Of a stretch of DNA of 6,117 nt, positions 1 to 6,117 are shown piece after piece. Each line of letters opens with the position of its first letter. Position 1 is the first letter of the stretch. Position numbers and translations under genes: made by a program. The notes below the pieces were generated by a model that ran no database searches, was not told where the DNA came from, and was given only the letters and a program-made list of their open reading frames with translations. The stretch lies in contig CAMQXE010000082.1 of the NCBI GenBank assembly GCA_947038745.1, positions 1 to 6,117 on the forward strand, read 5' to 3'. This DNA comes from an uncultured Propionibacteriaceae bacterium (GTDB lineage Bacteria > Actinomycetota > Actinomycetes > Propionibacteriales > Propionibacteriaceae).

Positions 1-48
1 AACTTTCATCGCTAGCTCTAAGCACACCTCAAAAGTTTTAAGGCAGCA
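1..48. other. Left-edge stretch with no supported gene
   Basis: No coding region can be supported here. On the minus strand this is the sequence just after the hairpin at 49-79. It contains two short T-rich runs (around 31-40) that may serve as a poor U-tract. An ATG on the minus strand at 7-9 could begin a downstream gene, but only three codons are visible. Confidence 0.5.
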
Positions 49-79
49 CAACGACGCCTGGGGGCTCCAGGCGTCGTTG
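49..79 (-). terminator. Hairpin terminator after the DUF3073 gene
   Basis: Bases 49-61 and 67-79 form a perfect 13-bp inverted repeat (plus-strand left arm CAACGACGCCTGG) around a 5-base loop. It starts 11 bases after the DUF3073 stop codon, where an operon-end terminator would sit. On the minus strand the base of the stem is followed by TGCTGCCTTAAAACTTTT, so the U-tract is displaced and interrupted rather than immediate. That makes it an imperfect intrinsic terminator, though actinobacterial terminators often have weak U-tracts. There is no T-run on the plus-strand side, so termination of minus-strand transcripts is favoured. An RNA 3'-end stabilising stem is the alternative. Confidence 0.7.
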
Positions 80-90
80 AAGAAAGTCAG

Positions 91-303
91 TTACGCGCGA
101 TCGCCAGTTGGCCCGAAGCCACTTGAGTAATCGTCGTCGTAATCTGCGTACTGATCGGCAAGCTCCGCATACTGCTCAGGGATTTCCTCCCCTGAACTGC
201 TGCTGAGCTCCCGCTCTAGCGATGCAAAATCCGTATCCACGGAACGGTACTTAAGATCGCGAGCGACTTTGGTCTGCTTCGCTTTTGCACGGCCGCGCCC
301 CAT
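91..303 (-). CDS. DUF3073 family small protein
   Basis: This encodes a 70-residue protein of unknown function in the actinobacterial DUF3073 family. The N-terminus is the family signature, starting MGRGRAKAKQTKVARDLKY, and is strongly basic. Residues 21-35 keep the usual S-x-D-T-D-F-x-x-L-x-R-E-L pattern. The tail is acidic and tyrosine-rich (about 43-60, including YADYDDDY). There is no signal peptide or membrane segment, so it should be cytosolic. The start at 303 is chosen because GAGGGG lies 8 bases upstream and the family begins with this Met; a longer in-frame start at 339 would add 12 residues unlike the family. It lies 95 bases after purM and just before a strong hairpin, which makes it the last gene of the unit. 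The basic head suggests nucleic-acid binding, but this is only inference. Family assignment is firm; function is unknown. Confidence 0.9.
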   Translation of the reverse strand: MGRGRAKAKQTKVARDLKYRSVDTDFASLERELSSSSGEEIPEQYAELADQYADYDDDYSSGFGPTGDRA

Positions 304-363
304 TGGGTCGACCCCCTCGCTGTCAATACGCGGCATCACCGCACCGGAATATGTCGTGGCCCT

Positions 364-392
364 AGATTACTTCACCGTAGGCACACGAGCAA
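364..392 (-). promoter_or_regulatory. Possible promoter of the DUF3073 gene
   Basis: In the purM to DUF3073 gap, the minus strand carries TTGCTC (392-387), a 17-base spacer and TAATCT (369-364). The -10 fits the actinobacterial TAnnnT pattern and the spacing is ideal, but the -35 shares only TTG with the consensus. A start near 357 would give a leader of about 55 bases ending in a good ribosome binding site. Since the gap is 95 bases, DUF3073 may be expressed both by read-through from purM and from this promoter. It is a by-eye prediction. Confidence 0.35.
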
Positions 393-398
393 TTAAGG

Positions 399-1460
399 CT
401 AACCACAATGCGAGCCAACAAGCGTGACAAGGCCTCCTTGGACACCCTGCGCAGGCGTAACTTGACCACATAACCACGACTCCATGCCATAGCCTGAAAG
501 TAGTTGCTGCGCCCGGAAAAGCTCGGTTTCTGGAAGAATCGCGACCATACCAACACCCATATTCAACGTTGCTTCAATATCTGGCTGCGATACCTTTCCA
601 GCTTCCTGTAAAACCTTGAATACTGGCGCTGGCTGCCATGACGAACGTTCAATCGTCACCGCGACATTATCGGGCAATACGCGCATCAGATTGTTGGCCA
701 AGCCACCGCCGGTCACATGACACATGGCATGGATTTCTAGCTCTCGTGCAAGCTCCAAACAGGCTTTGGCATAAATCCGGGTGGGAACGAGCAGTTCTTC
801 CCCCAGAGACCGCCCAAAATCATCCATATGCCGGTCATAAGACCACCCCTGCCCTGCAACAATATGGCGAACCAAGGAATAACCGTTGGAATGTAGCCCA
901 GAGGCCGCAATAGCCAGTACGACGTCGCCTGCCTTGACTCGCTGTGGGCCTAGCATCGCATCGAACTCCACAACCCCCGTCGTTGCCCCAGCAACGTCAT
1001 ATTCATCGTCGTGTAGCAATCCAGGATGCTCAGCAGTCTCGCCGCCAACAAGTGCACAGCCAGCTTCAGCACAAGCCAGCGAAATACCTTTAACAATGGC
1101 CTCTATCCGCTGTGGGACGAGCTTGCCACAGCAAATGTAATCGGTCATAAATAAGGGTTCTGCGCCGACAACGACTAGATCATCGACGACCATGCCCACT
1201 AAGTCGAAACCGATAGTGTCGTGGATATCCATTGCCTGAGCAATAGCCACCTTGGTACCAACACCATCTGTCGATGTTGCTAATACCGGGTGGCGGTAAT
1301 TCTTGAGCGCTGCCGCATCAAAAAGACCAGCAAAACCGCCAAGGCCGCCTAACACCTCTGGCCGCTTTGATTTTCCAACCCATTGCTTGATCAGTTCGAC
1401 TGATTGATCGGCAGCGACGATATCGACGCCAGCTTGTGCGTATGCAGAATCGTGAGACAT
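399..1460 (-). CDS. purM: Phosphoribosylformylglycinamidine cyclo-ligase (AIR synthetase)
   Basis: PurM catalyses the ATP-dependent ring closure of FGAM to AIR, the fifth step of IMP synthesis, in the cytosol, normally as a homodimer. The 353-residue product is full length for the family. Signatures in order are the glycine-rich ATP-site motif STDGVGTK (63-70), VVDDLVVVGAEPLF (91-104, with Asp where many PurM have Asn, as is usual in actinobacteria), GGETAEHPG (139-147), SGLHSNGYSLVR (187-198), HVTGGGLANNLMRVLP (248-263) and NMGVGM (300-305). The N-terminal half is the PurM/AIRS-type domain and the C-terminal half its partner domain. The ATG is 4 bases after the purF stop, and GAGGAG formed by the last two purF codons is 7 bases upstream of it, so translation is probably coupled to purF. 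The stop is TAG. Nothing is missing or broken. Confidence 0.97.
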   Translation of the reverse strand: MSHDSAYAQAGVDIVAADQSVELIKQWVGKSKRPEVLGGLGGFAGLFDAAALKNYRHPVLATSTDGVGTKVAIAQAMDIHDTIGFDLVGMVVDDLVVVGAEPLFMTDYICCGKLVPQRIEAIVKGISLACAEAGCALVGGETAEHPGLLHDDEYDVAGATTGVVEFDAMLGPQRVKAGDVVLAIAASGLHSNGYSLVRHIVAGQGWSYDRHMDDFGRSLGEELLVPTRIYAKACLELARELEIHAMCHVTGGGLANNLMRVLPDNVAVTIERSSWQPAPVFKVLQEAGKVSQPDIEATLNMGVGMVAILPETELFRAQQLLSGYGMESWLCGQVTPAQGVQGGLVTLVGSHCG

Positions 1461-1464
1461 GGGC

Positions 1465-2922
1465 CTACTCCTCGGGTTGGGTTAAGTTCATGGTCTGGGC
1501 AGCGCTAAGTGGTACTCGTACCGGGTATTCACCGTCGAAGCAAGCCCGACATAGGTGGTCTTTGGTTTGGCTCGTTGCCTGGATTAATCCCTCTAACGAG
1601 ATGTAGCCCAGCGAATCTGCGCCGATGGAATCGCAGATCTCCTCCGTCGATAAACCTGGCGCTAACAGCTCGTCACGAGTAGCAAAATCGATGCCATAGA
1701 AGCACGGCCAAAGCACCGCTGGAGAACTAATCCGGACATGGACTTCCTTCGCGCCCGCATCACGCAACATCGCCACGATCTGGCGCTGTGTATTACCGCG
1801 GACGATGGAATCATCAACGACAACTAGGCGTTGGCCCTCAATGACATCCCGAAGCGGATTGAGCTTGAGCCGAATACCAAGTTGGCGAATCGTCTGTGAC
1901 GGCTGGATGAAAGTTCGCCCTACATAGGCATTCTTCACAAACCCCATGCCATACGGGATACCCGAGCCTTGGGCATAGCCGACGGCGGCTGGCGTGCCTG
2001 ACTCTGGCGTCGGAATCACTAAGTCGGCTTCAACAGGATGTTCTTTAGCCAAAATCCGGCCAACCTCGACGCGAGCCGTATGCACTCGACGCCCGGAAAT
2101 GACTGTATCTGGGCGAGCTAGATAGACATACTCAAAAACACAACCTTTGGGCTTAGCTTCCGCAAAACGTCGCGTCCGAAGGCCAGCCTCGTCGATAGTC
2201 AGCAGCTCACCTGGTTCTACTTCACGGACAAATCTGGCGCCCACAATATCGAGTGCAGCAGTTTCTGAAGCCACGACCCAGCCATTCGCCAAGCTGCCTA
2301 ACACCAGAGGTCTGATCCCTTGCGGATCACGAGCAGCGTAGAGGGTGGTCTCGGTCATGAAAACTAAGCTGAAAGCGCCTCGAACCAGCGGAAGGATCTC
2401 AGCAGCCACGTCGTCTGGCGCCTGATCAGTACCTGCAAGTAGCGAAGTCAGCACATCGGTGTCGTTACTGGCTTGGAGAGCCCCTGGGGCTGCCACCGCG
2501 TCACATCGTTGTGTAAGAAGCTCAGTAAGCTCGGCGACGTTTGTGAGATTGCCATTATGGGCCAGCGCTAGACCACCAACTGCCGTCGCTTTATAGAGCG
2601 GCTGGGCATTGTTCCAGTGAGAAGCACCAGTAGTCGAATAGCGCGTATGCCCAATAGCGATATGGCCGGTAAGCGATTCCAGAGTCGGCTCATTGAACAC
2701 CTGAGAAACCAGACCCATGTCTTTGAAAACGAGGATACGTTTTCCATCCGAGGTCGCAATACCTGCGGATTCTTGGCCCCGATGTTGAAGGCTATACAGC
2801 CCGAAGTAGGTAAGTTTGGCTACCTCTTCTTCGGGGGCCCACACACCAAAAACACCGCAGGAATCCTGGGGGCCCTGGTCTTGGGGGTTGAGATCTTGGG
2901 TTAGACGACCATCACCACTCAC
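1465..2922 (-). CDS. purF: Amidophosphoribosyltransferase (glutamine PRPP amidotransferase)
   Basis: PurF makes 5-phosphoribosylamine from PRPP and glutamine, the committed step of purine synthesis. From the GTG at 2922 it is 485 residues. An N-terminal propeptide of about 21 residues precedes the catalytic CGVFGVWAP, whose Cys (residue 22) becomes the N-terminal nucleophile after cleavage. The Ntn glutaminase domain follows, with LQHRGQESAG (45-54), IGHTRYSTTG (90-99), HNGNL (122-126) and SNDTDVL (152-158). The phosphoribosyltransferase domain has the PRPP motif VVVDDSIVRGNT (367-378). Cysteines 261, 407, 458 and 461 match the four [4Fe-4S] ligands of the Bacillus-type enzyme, suggesting an oxygen-sensitive form. 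An ATG at 2970 would add 16 residues unlike relatives and has no good ribosome binding site. The GTG start gives the known actinobacterial beginning (GDGRL-x-x-DL). Its TAG stop sits 4 bases before purM. Confidence 0.96.
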   Translation of the reverse strand: MSGDGRLTQDLNPQDQGPQDSCGVFGVWAPEEEVAKLTYFGLYSLQHRGQESAGIATSDGKRILVFKDMGLVSQVFNEPTLESLTGHIAIGHTRYSTTGASHWNNAQPLYKATAVGGLALAHNGNLTNVAELTELLTQRCDAVAAPGALQASNDTDVLTSLLAGTDQAPDDVAAEILPLVRGAFSLVFMTETTLYAARDPQGIRPLVLGSLANGWVVASETAALDIVGARFVREVEPGELLTIDEAGLRTRRFAEAKPKGCVFEYVYLARPDTVISGRRVHTARVEVGRILAKEHPVEADLVIPTPESGTPAAVGYAQGSGIPYGMGFVKNAYVGRTFIQPSQTIRQLGIRLKLNPLRDVIEGQRLVVVDDSIVRGNTQRQIVAMLRDAGAKEVHVRISSPAVLWPCFYGIDFATRDELLAPGLSTEEICDSIGADSLGYISLEGLIQATSQTKDHLCRACFDGEYPVRVPLSAAQTMNLTQPEE

Positions 2923-2928
2923 GCTCTG

Positions 2929-2934
2929 AGTGTA
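2929..2934 (-). promoter_or_regulatory. Possible -10 element for a leaderless purF transcript
   Basis: On the minus strand TACACT (2934-2929) matches TAnnnT and lies exactly six bases before the GTG proposed as the purF start. This is the arrangement seen at actinobacterial leaderless genes, where transcription begins on the first base of the start codon. No Shine-Dalgarno sequence precedes the GTG (the upstream bases are CTCAGAGC), which supports the idea. No convincing -35 is present: at a 17-base spacer the hexamer is GTTTTG. The call is inferred from spacing and motif only. Confidence 0.4.
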
Positions 2935-3010
2935 TCTAGTCGCCTTTGGAACAAAACACCCGGCAGGCATAAGACCATTCCGGCCTTGTCCACCTGCATC
3001 TAGCTATTCT

Positions 3011-3376
3011 CTATATCCCCAGCTCAGCACCAAAATAACGCGAAATTTCATCGTCCGTTGCCCCTAATCTTCGCATGCTGGCAATAAATGTTGCAGTCAC
3101 TCGTTGGAAGCTCCGCTCACGAGCATCAGCCGTCGTAGAGTTCACTGAAATTGTTGTCCCCGCCCCACGAGCAGTATTAATGACCCCAGCAACTTCGAGT
3201 TCCTTATACGCTCTGGCTATCGTCCCCGTAGCAAGACCCAAATCTCTGGCGAGCTGACGCACTGTGGGCAGACGCTGCCCCGCCTGTAGCTCACCAGTCA
3301 AGACATAGTTCTCAATCTGACGCCTGATCTGCTCGTATGGCGGGGTGAAGTCATCAGCATCGATTGCGATCAACAT
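3011..3376 (-). CDS. GntR-family transcriptional regulator, YtrA-like
   Basis: A small DNA-binding repressor-type protein of 121 residues. It opens like YtrA-type GntR proteins (MLIAIDADD, then PPYEQIRRQI at about 12-21). The winged helix-turn-helix spans about 12-76, with GELQAGQRLPTVRQLARDLG (28-47), the recognition-helix region ATGTIARAYKELE (49-61) and a wing ending ARGAGTTI. The remaining 45 residues are a short, mostly helical tail, too small for the effector domains of FadR or HutC types and typical of the YtrA subfamily, whose genes usually sit beside membrane proteins or ABC transporters. The start at 3376 has AAGGA 7 bases upstream; an ATG one codon earlier (3379) has only 4. It overlaps the stop of the upstream membrane gene by one base, so the two are coupled. 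Two dyads upstream of that gene are its likely targets. No ligand can be read from the sequence. Confidence 0.9.
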   Translation of the reverse strand: MLIAIDADDFTPPYEQIRRQIENYVLTGELQAGQRLPTVRQLARDLGLATGTIARAYKELEVAGVINTARGAGTTISVNSTTADARERSFQRVTATFIASMRRLGATDDEISRYFGAELGI

Positions 3377-4032
3377 CATCTAATCCTTGTTCTGTAGCTG
3401 ACCACAAGGAACATCACCACAATATTGCAGAGCATGGTCCAATCAATCCAGCTTGTTACGCCTGTACACAACACTCCAATAACAACAACAAGCACAGTAA
3501 GAACTTCTCCTGCGCTATCTCGACGTTTAAACTCATCTATCCTCAGTTCCTCATCTGTACTACCAAATGCTGGACGCTGTTTAACAACTGCTAAGGCCGC
3601 ACCCGCGATAGCAATAAAGACAAGTAGTGCTACGCCGTACCATGCCCGGTGTGCTATTGGTCGCTGCATAAAGATGACGAATGCCAGCCCAAAGCTTGCC
3701 CCCGACCACACCCAGAGCCACCATGGCGCCAAATCCCACCATCGTCGTGGTATCAGGTTTGCCGAGCGTGGCCCCGAACGCCGAGAGAGCACTAGTTGCA
3801 ACACCAAAATACCGAGCATGACGATTAACGCAAAAATCCATAGGTACATTGGGGTGAACTTGCCCTTGCTCCATAACCAAGCTGCAAAGAACATCCCGAC
3901 GTAGGACATTTGCACAATAATTTTGACTATTCGCTCGGCTCGATCGGCGCTCTTATCGTTTAAGGCACCCACTAGCGAGCAGCTAAGTATCAGCACCAGC
4001 GCCAACCCGAGAACAAATAGAAAACTGCTCAT
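3376..4032 (-). CDS. Multi-pass membrane protein of unknown function
   Basis: I do not recognise this 218-residue protein. It has about seven hydrophobic stretches: roughly 3-23, 35-54, 62-83, 102-122, 131-150, 174-194 and 196-213, the last two possibly forming a hairpin. The loops at 84-98 (RRSGPRSANLIPRR) and 151-173 are highly charged. Before the sixth segment, STDEELRIDEFKRRDSAGE (158-176) resembles the acidic-basic juxtamembrane motif seen in small bacterial membrane proteins encoded next to HTH regulators; this likeness is by eye. No ATPase, nucleophile or transport motif is visible. The ATG at 4032 has AGGTAGG five bases upstream and an in-frame stop just before it, so the start is firm. 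The stop overlaps the gntR start. Parts of the gene are only 40-43% G+C (3421-3540), lower than the flanking pur genes. It may be the sensor, effector or transporter component of the GntR unit. Confidence 0.8.
   Translation of the reverse strand: MSSFLFVLGLALVLILSCSLVGALNDKSADRAERIVKIIVQMSYVGMFFAAWLWSKGKFTPMYLWIFALIVMLGILVLQLVLSRRSGPRSANLIPRRWWDLAPWWLWVWSGASFGLAFVIFMQRPIAHRAWYGVALLVFIAIAGAALAVVKQRPAFGSTDEELRIDEFKRRDSAGEVLTVLVVVIGVLCTGVTSWIDWTMLCNIVVMFLVVSYRTRIR
3384..3410 (-). repeat. Inverted repeat covering the gntR ribosome binding site
   Basis: TCCTTGT at 3384-3390 and ACAAGGA at 3404-3410 form a perfect 7-bp inverted repeat with a 13-base loop. On the minus-strand mRNA the downstream arm is ACAAGGA, which contains the AAGGA ribosome binding site of gntR, so the stem would hide it unless ribosomes finishing the membrane gene open it. 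The arms are the same CTTGT/ACAAG words as in the putative operators at 4043-4107, but the spacing is 13 rather than 14. Confidence 0.4.
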
Positions 4033-4042
4033 CGCTACCTAC

Positions 4043-4066
4043 CTTGTATCCATCGCTTAGTACAAG
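4043..4066. promoter_or_regulatory. Putative GntR operator 1
   Basis: CTTGTA (4043-4048) and TACAAG (4061-4066) are a perfect 6-bp inverted repeat, giving CTTGT-N14-ACAAG. It ends 10 bases before the membrane-gene ATG, covering its leader and reaching the expected -10 region of the promoter. The same pattern recurs 41 bases upstream. Dyads of this size next to a gntR operon are typical autoregulatory sites of YtrA-type regulators, but binding here is inferred. Confidence 0.6.
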
Positions 4067-4093
4067 AGTGAGGCTTACATATTCTTGTGTCAA
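4065..4093 (-). promoter_or_regulatory. Likely promoter of the membrane protein/gntR unit
   Basis: A perfect TTGACA -35 is present on the minus strand at 4093-4088. At the usual 17-base spacing the -10 would be CACTCT (4070-4065), a poor match, so the true -10 is uncertain. The -35 is inside putative operator 2 and the -10 region touches operator 1. The position, 33-56 bases before the membrane-gene ATG, fits a promoter for that gene. Confidence 0.45.
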
Positions 4094-4107
4094 TACCTTG
4101 TAACAAG
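4084..4107. promoter_or_regulatory. Putative GntR operator 2
   Basis: CTTGT (4084-4088) and ACAAG (4103-4107) repeat the CTTGT-N14-ACAAG layout of operator 1, with 17 of 24 positions identical between the two. A further CTTGT at 4097-4101 makes a nested palindrome CTTGTAACAAG. A TTGACA -35 on the minus strand (4093-4088) lies inside the site, so a bound protein would block RNA polymerase. The two sites are 41 bp apart, close to four helical turns, which would put both on the same DNA face. Confidence 0.6.
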
Positions 4108-4126
4108 ATTGCTGCGTTACCTACGA

Positions 4127-6117
4127 TTAGAGGCCCAATGCCTCCGGGATTGTGCGCTGCCATTGCGTCTTTAGTTCCACCAAGTCCAGGTCAAACTGGC
4201 CAGCAAAACTCAGCCGCTGCTCAGCCAAGACCATGCCAAGCACCTGCAACGGGACCTCATGCTGCGAGGCGAGCTGTTCTAGCTCCGCTATGCGCTCTGC
4301 CGCTACCGATACCAATACTCGGCCCGCAGTCTCTGCAAAAAGTTGCACTGTTGGATCACCGCTGGGCAAGGTTACCTTGGCGCCAAAACCCTTACGGAAG
4401 CATGATTCTACGAGTGCCTGAGCCAGTCCTCCCTCAGAGAGATCATGAGCTGAGCAGAATAATCCCTGACGAACTCCACTTTGCAGGAGCTTGCCCAATC
4501 GCACCTCATGCTGAAGGTCTAGCGACGGCGGTGTACCGCCCAAGTGATGGTCGTGGCAGACGTCCTCCCAGACCGTTCCGGAAAGGTCCTGCTGGGTCTG
4601 CCCCAGCAACACCACAATGTCACCTTCAGCAGCAAAACCGATCTGAGAGTGCTGACGAACGTCATCGATAACGCCCAAAACCCCGATAACCGGCGTCGGT
4701 AGGATCGACTGCTCACCTGTCTTGTTGTAGAACGAGACGTTACCGCCAGTGACAGGCACTCCCAACTCCTGGCAGGCATCCACAAGACCCTTAATCGCCT
4801 CAATGAATTGCCACATGATCTGAGGATCTTCAGGAGAACCAAAGTTCAAACAGTCACTTACCGCTACCGGCTCAGCACCTGTTGTTGCGACATTACGGTA
4901 AGCCTCCGCGAGCGCCAACTGTGCTCCCACATATGGGTCGAGGAAGGTATAACGACTATTTCCATCACACGACAACGCAATGCCCAGATTGGTCTGCTCA
5001 TCGATACGCAGCATGCCGGAGTCTTCTGGTTGAGTCAGCATTGAACCGCCCCGGACGTAGCGATCGTACTGGTTCGTAATCCACGACTTGTCGGCAAGGT
5101 TAGGTGAGGTCACCACCTGAATTACTTGCTCGCGTAGCTCAGCCGCCGAGGTGGCTCTAGGCAAATTATTCGCCGAATCTGCAGCGACCGTATCAATCCA
5201 GTCAGGCCGAGCAGCCGGGCGGTCATAGACCGGGCTGTCTACCGCTACCGTCTTGGGATCAACATCGACGATCCGTTCCCCGTGCCAATCAATATGGAGC
5301 CGGTCACCATCGGTCACTTCTCCGACGACGGTGGCAAGCACATCCCACTTGGCACAAATCGCCATGAATTGCTCGACCTTAGCTGGCTCGACAATCGCCA
5401 TCATGCGCTCTTGGGACTCGCTCATCAAGATTTCTTCAGGTGAGAGCGTGGAATCTCGCAATGGCACCAGATCGAGTTCGACGTGCATACCGCCAGAGCC
5501 GGTCGAGGCCAGCTCCGAGGTTGCACACGAAATACCAGCGGCACCAAAATCTTGTAACGCTTCTACGACGCCAGCTTTGAACAAATCAAGGGTGCATTCG
5601 ATCAGCAGTTTTTCCATGAAAGGATCACCAACCTGCACGCTGGGGCGCTTCGTCGGCCCACCTTCAGCGAAGGTTTCTGAAGCCAGCACCGATGCCCCGC
5701 CGATGCCGTCGCCTCCGGTTGCTGCACCGTACATGATGACCTTGTTGCCCACGCCTTCAGCGTGAGCAAATTGCACATCCTCGTGCCGCAAGACGCCAAC
5801 GCCCATGGCATTAACGAGCGGGTTCGTTGCGTAACAAGCGTCGAATACCACCTCGCCACCGATATTGGGAAGCCCAAGGCAGTTACCGTAACCACCAATA
5901 CCGGCAACAACGCCGGGCAGCACTCGGCGCGTATCTTGGGCGTCAAGAGGGCCAAAACGTAGCGGGTCCATGACGGCAATGGGGCGAGCACCCATAGCGA
6001 TAATGTCGCGGACGATACCGCCGACGCCTGTTGCTGCACCCTGATATGGCTCGACGTAGCTTGGGTGGTTGTGGGACTCGATCTTGAAAGTCACGGCCAG
6101 GCCATGCCCGATATCGA
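4127..6117 (-). CDS. purL: Phosphoribosylformylglycinamidine synthase, small-type PurL (5' end outside window)
   Basis: PurL converts FGAR to FGAM with ATP and ammonia from glutamine, the fourth step of IMP synthesis. About 662 codons are visible and the frame is open to the right edge; comparison with actinobacterial PurL of about 750-770 residues suggests roughly 90-100 N-terminal residues are missing. The visible part starts [20 protein letters not shown], so the GTG at 6094 is internal and not a start. Motifs by fragment position are the active-site SHNHPSY (14-20), [14 protein letters not shown] (75-88), GGDGIGGAS (134-142), [13 protein letters not shown] (189-201), MSESQERMM (231-239), [13 protein letters not shown] (452-464) and [10 protein letters not shown] (555-564). 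It holds the repeated AIRS-type domains and ends without a glutaminase domain. It therefore needs separate PurQ and PurS, expected outside the window. The stop (TAA) is 94 bases before the membrane gene. Confidence 0.97.
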   Translation of the reverse strand, partial: DIGHGLAVTFKIESHNHPSYVEPYQGAATGVGGIVRDIIAMGARPIAVMDPLRFGPLDAQDTRRVLPGVVAGIGGYGNCLGLPNIGGEVVFDACYATNPLVNAMGVGVLRHEDVQFAHAEGVGNKVIMYGAATGGDGIGGASVLASETFAEGGPTKRPSVQVGDPFMEKLLIECTLDLFKAGVVEALQDFGAAGISCATSELASTGSGGMHVELDLVPLRDSTLSPEEILMSESQERMMAIVEPAKVEQFMAICAKWDVLATVVGEVTDGDRLHIDWHGERIVDVDPKTVAVDSPVYDRPAARPDWIDTVAADSANNLPRATSAAELREQVIQVVTSPNLADKSWITNQYDRYVRGGSMLTQPEDSGMLRIDEQTNLGIALSCDGNSRYTFLDPYVGAQLALAEAYRNVATTGAEPVAVSDCLNFGSPEDPQIMWQFIEAIKGLVDACQELGVPVTGGNVSFYNKTGEQSILPTPVIGVLGVIDDVRQHSQIGFAAEGDIVVLLGQTQQDLSGTVWEDVCHDHHLGGTPPSLDLQHEVRLGKLLQSGVRQGLFCSAHDLSEGGLAQALVESCFRKGFGAKVTLPSGDPTVQLFAETAGRVLVSVAAERIAELEQLASQHEVPLQVLGMVLAEQRLSFAGQFDLDLVELKTQWQRTIPEALGL

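Noticed and set aside
1..9. Minus-strand ATG AAA GTT as the start of a downstream gene
   Set aside because: Only three codons are visible and no convincing ribosome binding site is at the right distance.
330..342. Small hairpin GCGG/CCGC in the DUF3073 leader
   Set aside because: The stem is only 4 bp, does not extend and does not cover the ribosome binding site.
2923..3010. Possible terminator between gntR and purF
   Set aside because: CCGG words face each other but give only a 4-bp stem with no good extension and no T-run at the right place.
3425..3904. Plus-strand open frame of 159 codons opposite the membrane gene
   Set aside because: It is antisense to a better-supported gene. The product is low-complexity Ser/Thr/Pro-rich with no family look.
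4087..4671. Plus-strand open frame of 194 codons opposite the end of purL
   Set aside because: It lies antisense to well-conserved purL coding sequence, is Pro/Ala/Arg-rich and has no recognisable motif. It is a shadow of the purL codon pattern.
6092..6094. GTG as the purL start
   Set aside because: The frame continues upstream with conserved PurL residues (DIGHGLA), so this is an internal Val codon of a gene cut by the window edge.
1..6117. CRISPR array, tRNA or rRNA genes, insertion sequence ends
   Set aside because: No regularly spaced repeats, no cloverleaf-like or rRNA sequence, and no transposase or terminal repeats were seen on either strand.

Overview
The window is a stretch of an actinobacterial de novo purine biosynthesis locus, with every supported gene on the minus strand. 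In transcription order (right to left) it holds the 3' part of purL (FGAM synthase, small-type subunit, its start beyond the right edge), an unfamiliar two-gene cassette (a multi-pass membrane protein and a short YtrA-type GntR regulator), purF (amidophosphoribosyltransferase), purM (AIR synthetase) and a small DUF3073 protein. A strong hairpin follows. The organism is inferred to be an Actinomycetota of moderate G+C. The PurF, PurM and PurL sequences are of the actinobacterial kind, DUF3073 is known essentially from Actinomycetota, and its place right after purM is a common actinobacterial arrangement. The G+C seems too low for Streptomyces or Mycobacterium. A family such as Actinomycetaceae is possible, but the genus cannot be fixed from this window.

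Region by region: 1-48 holds no supported gene. 49-79 is a 13-bp perfect-stem hairpin, probably the terminator of the unit. 91-303 is DUF3073, with a possible promoter of its own at 364-392. 399-1460 is purM, coupled to purF with a 4-base gap and a ribosome binding site made from the last purF codons. 1465-2922 is purF, whose best start is a GTG with a -10-like hexamer six bases upstream, suggesting a leaderless transcript. 2923-3010 is a short gap with no clear terminator. 3011-4032 is the gntR/membrane cassette, whose two genes overlap by one base. 4033-4126 is an intergenic region with two matching dyads, CTTGT-N14-ACAAG, around a consensus -35 hexamer. 4127-6117 is purL.

Together purF, purL and purM encode steps 1, 4 and 5 of IMP synthesis (PRPP to PRA, FGAR to FGAM, FGAM to AIR). 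PurS and PurQ, the usual partners of small PurL, are not in the window and probably lie upstream. The most interesting part is the cassette between purL and purF. It has its own promoter, paired putative operators for its own regulator and visibly lower G+C in places. It looks like an autoregulated membrane-stress or transport-type unit inside a housekeeping operon, and it would explain why purF seems to have its own promoter. Its function is unknown.
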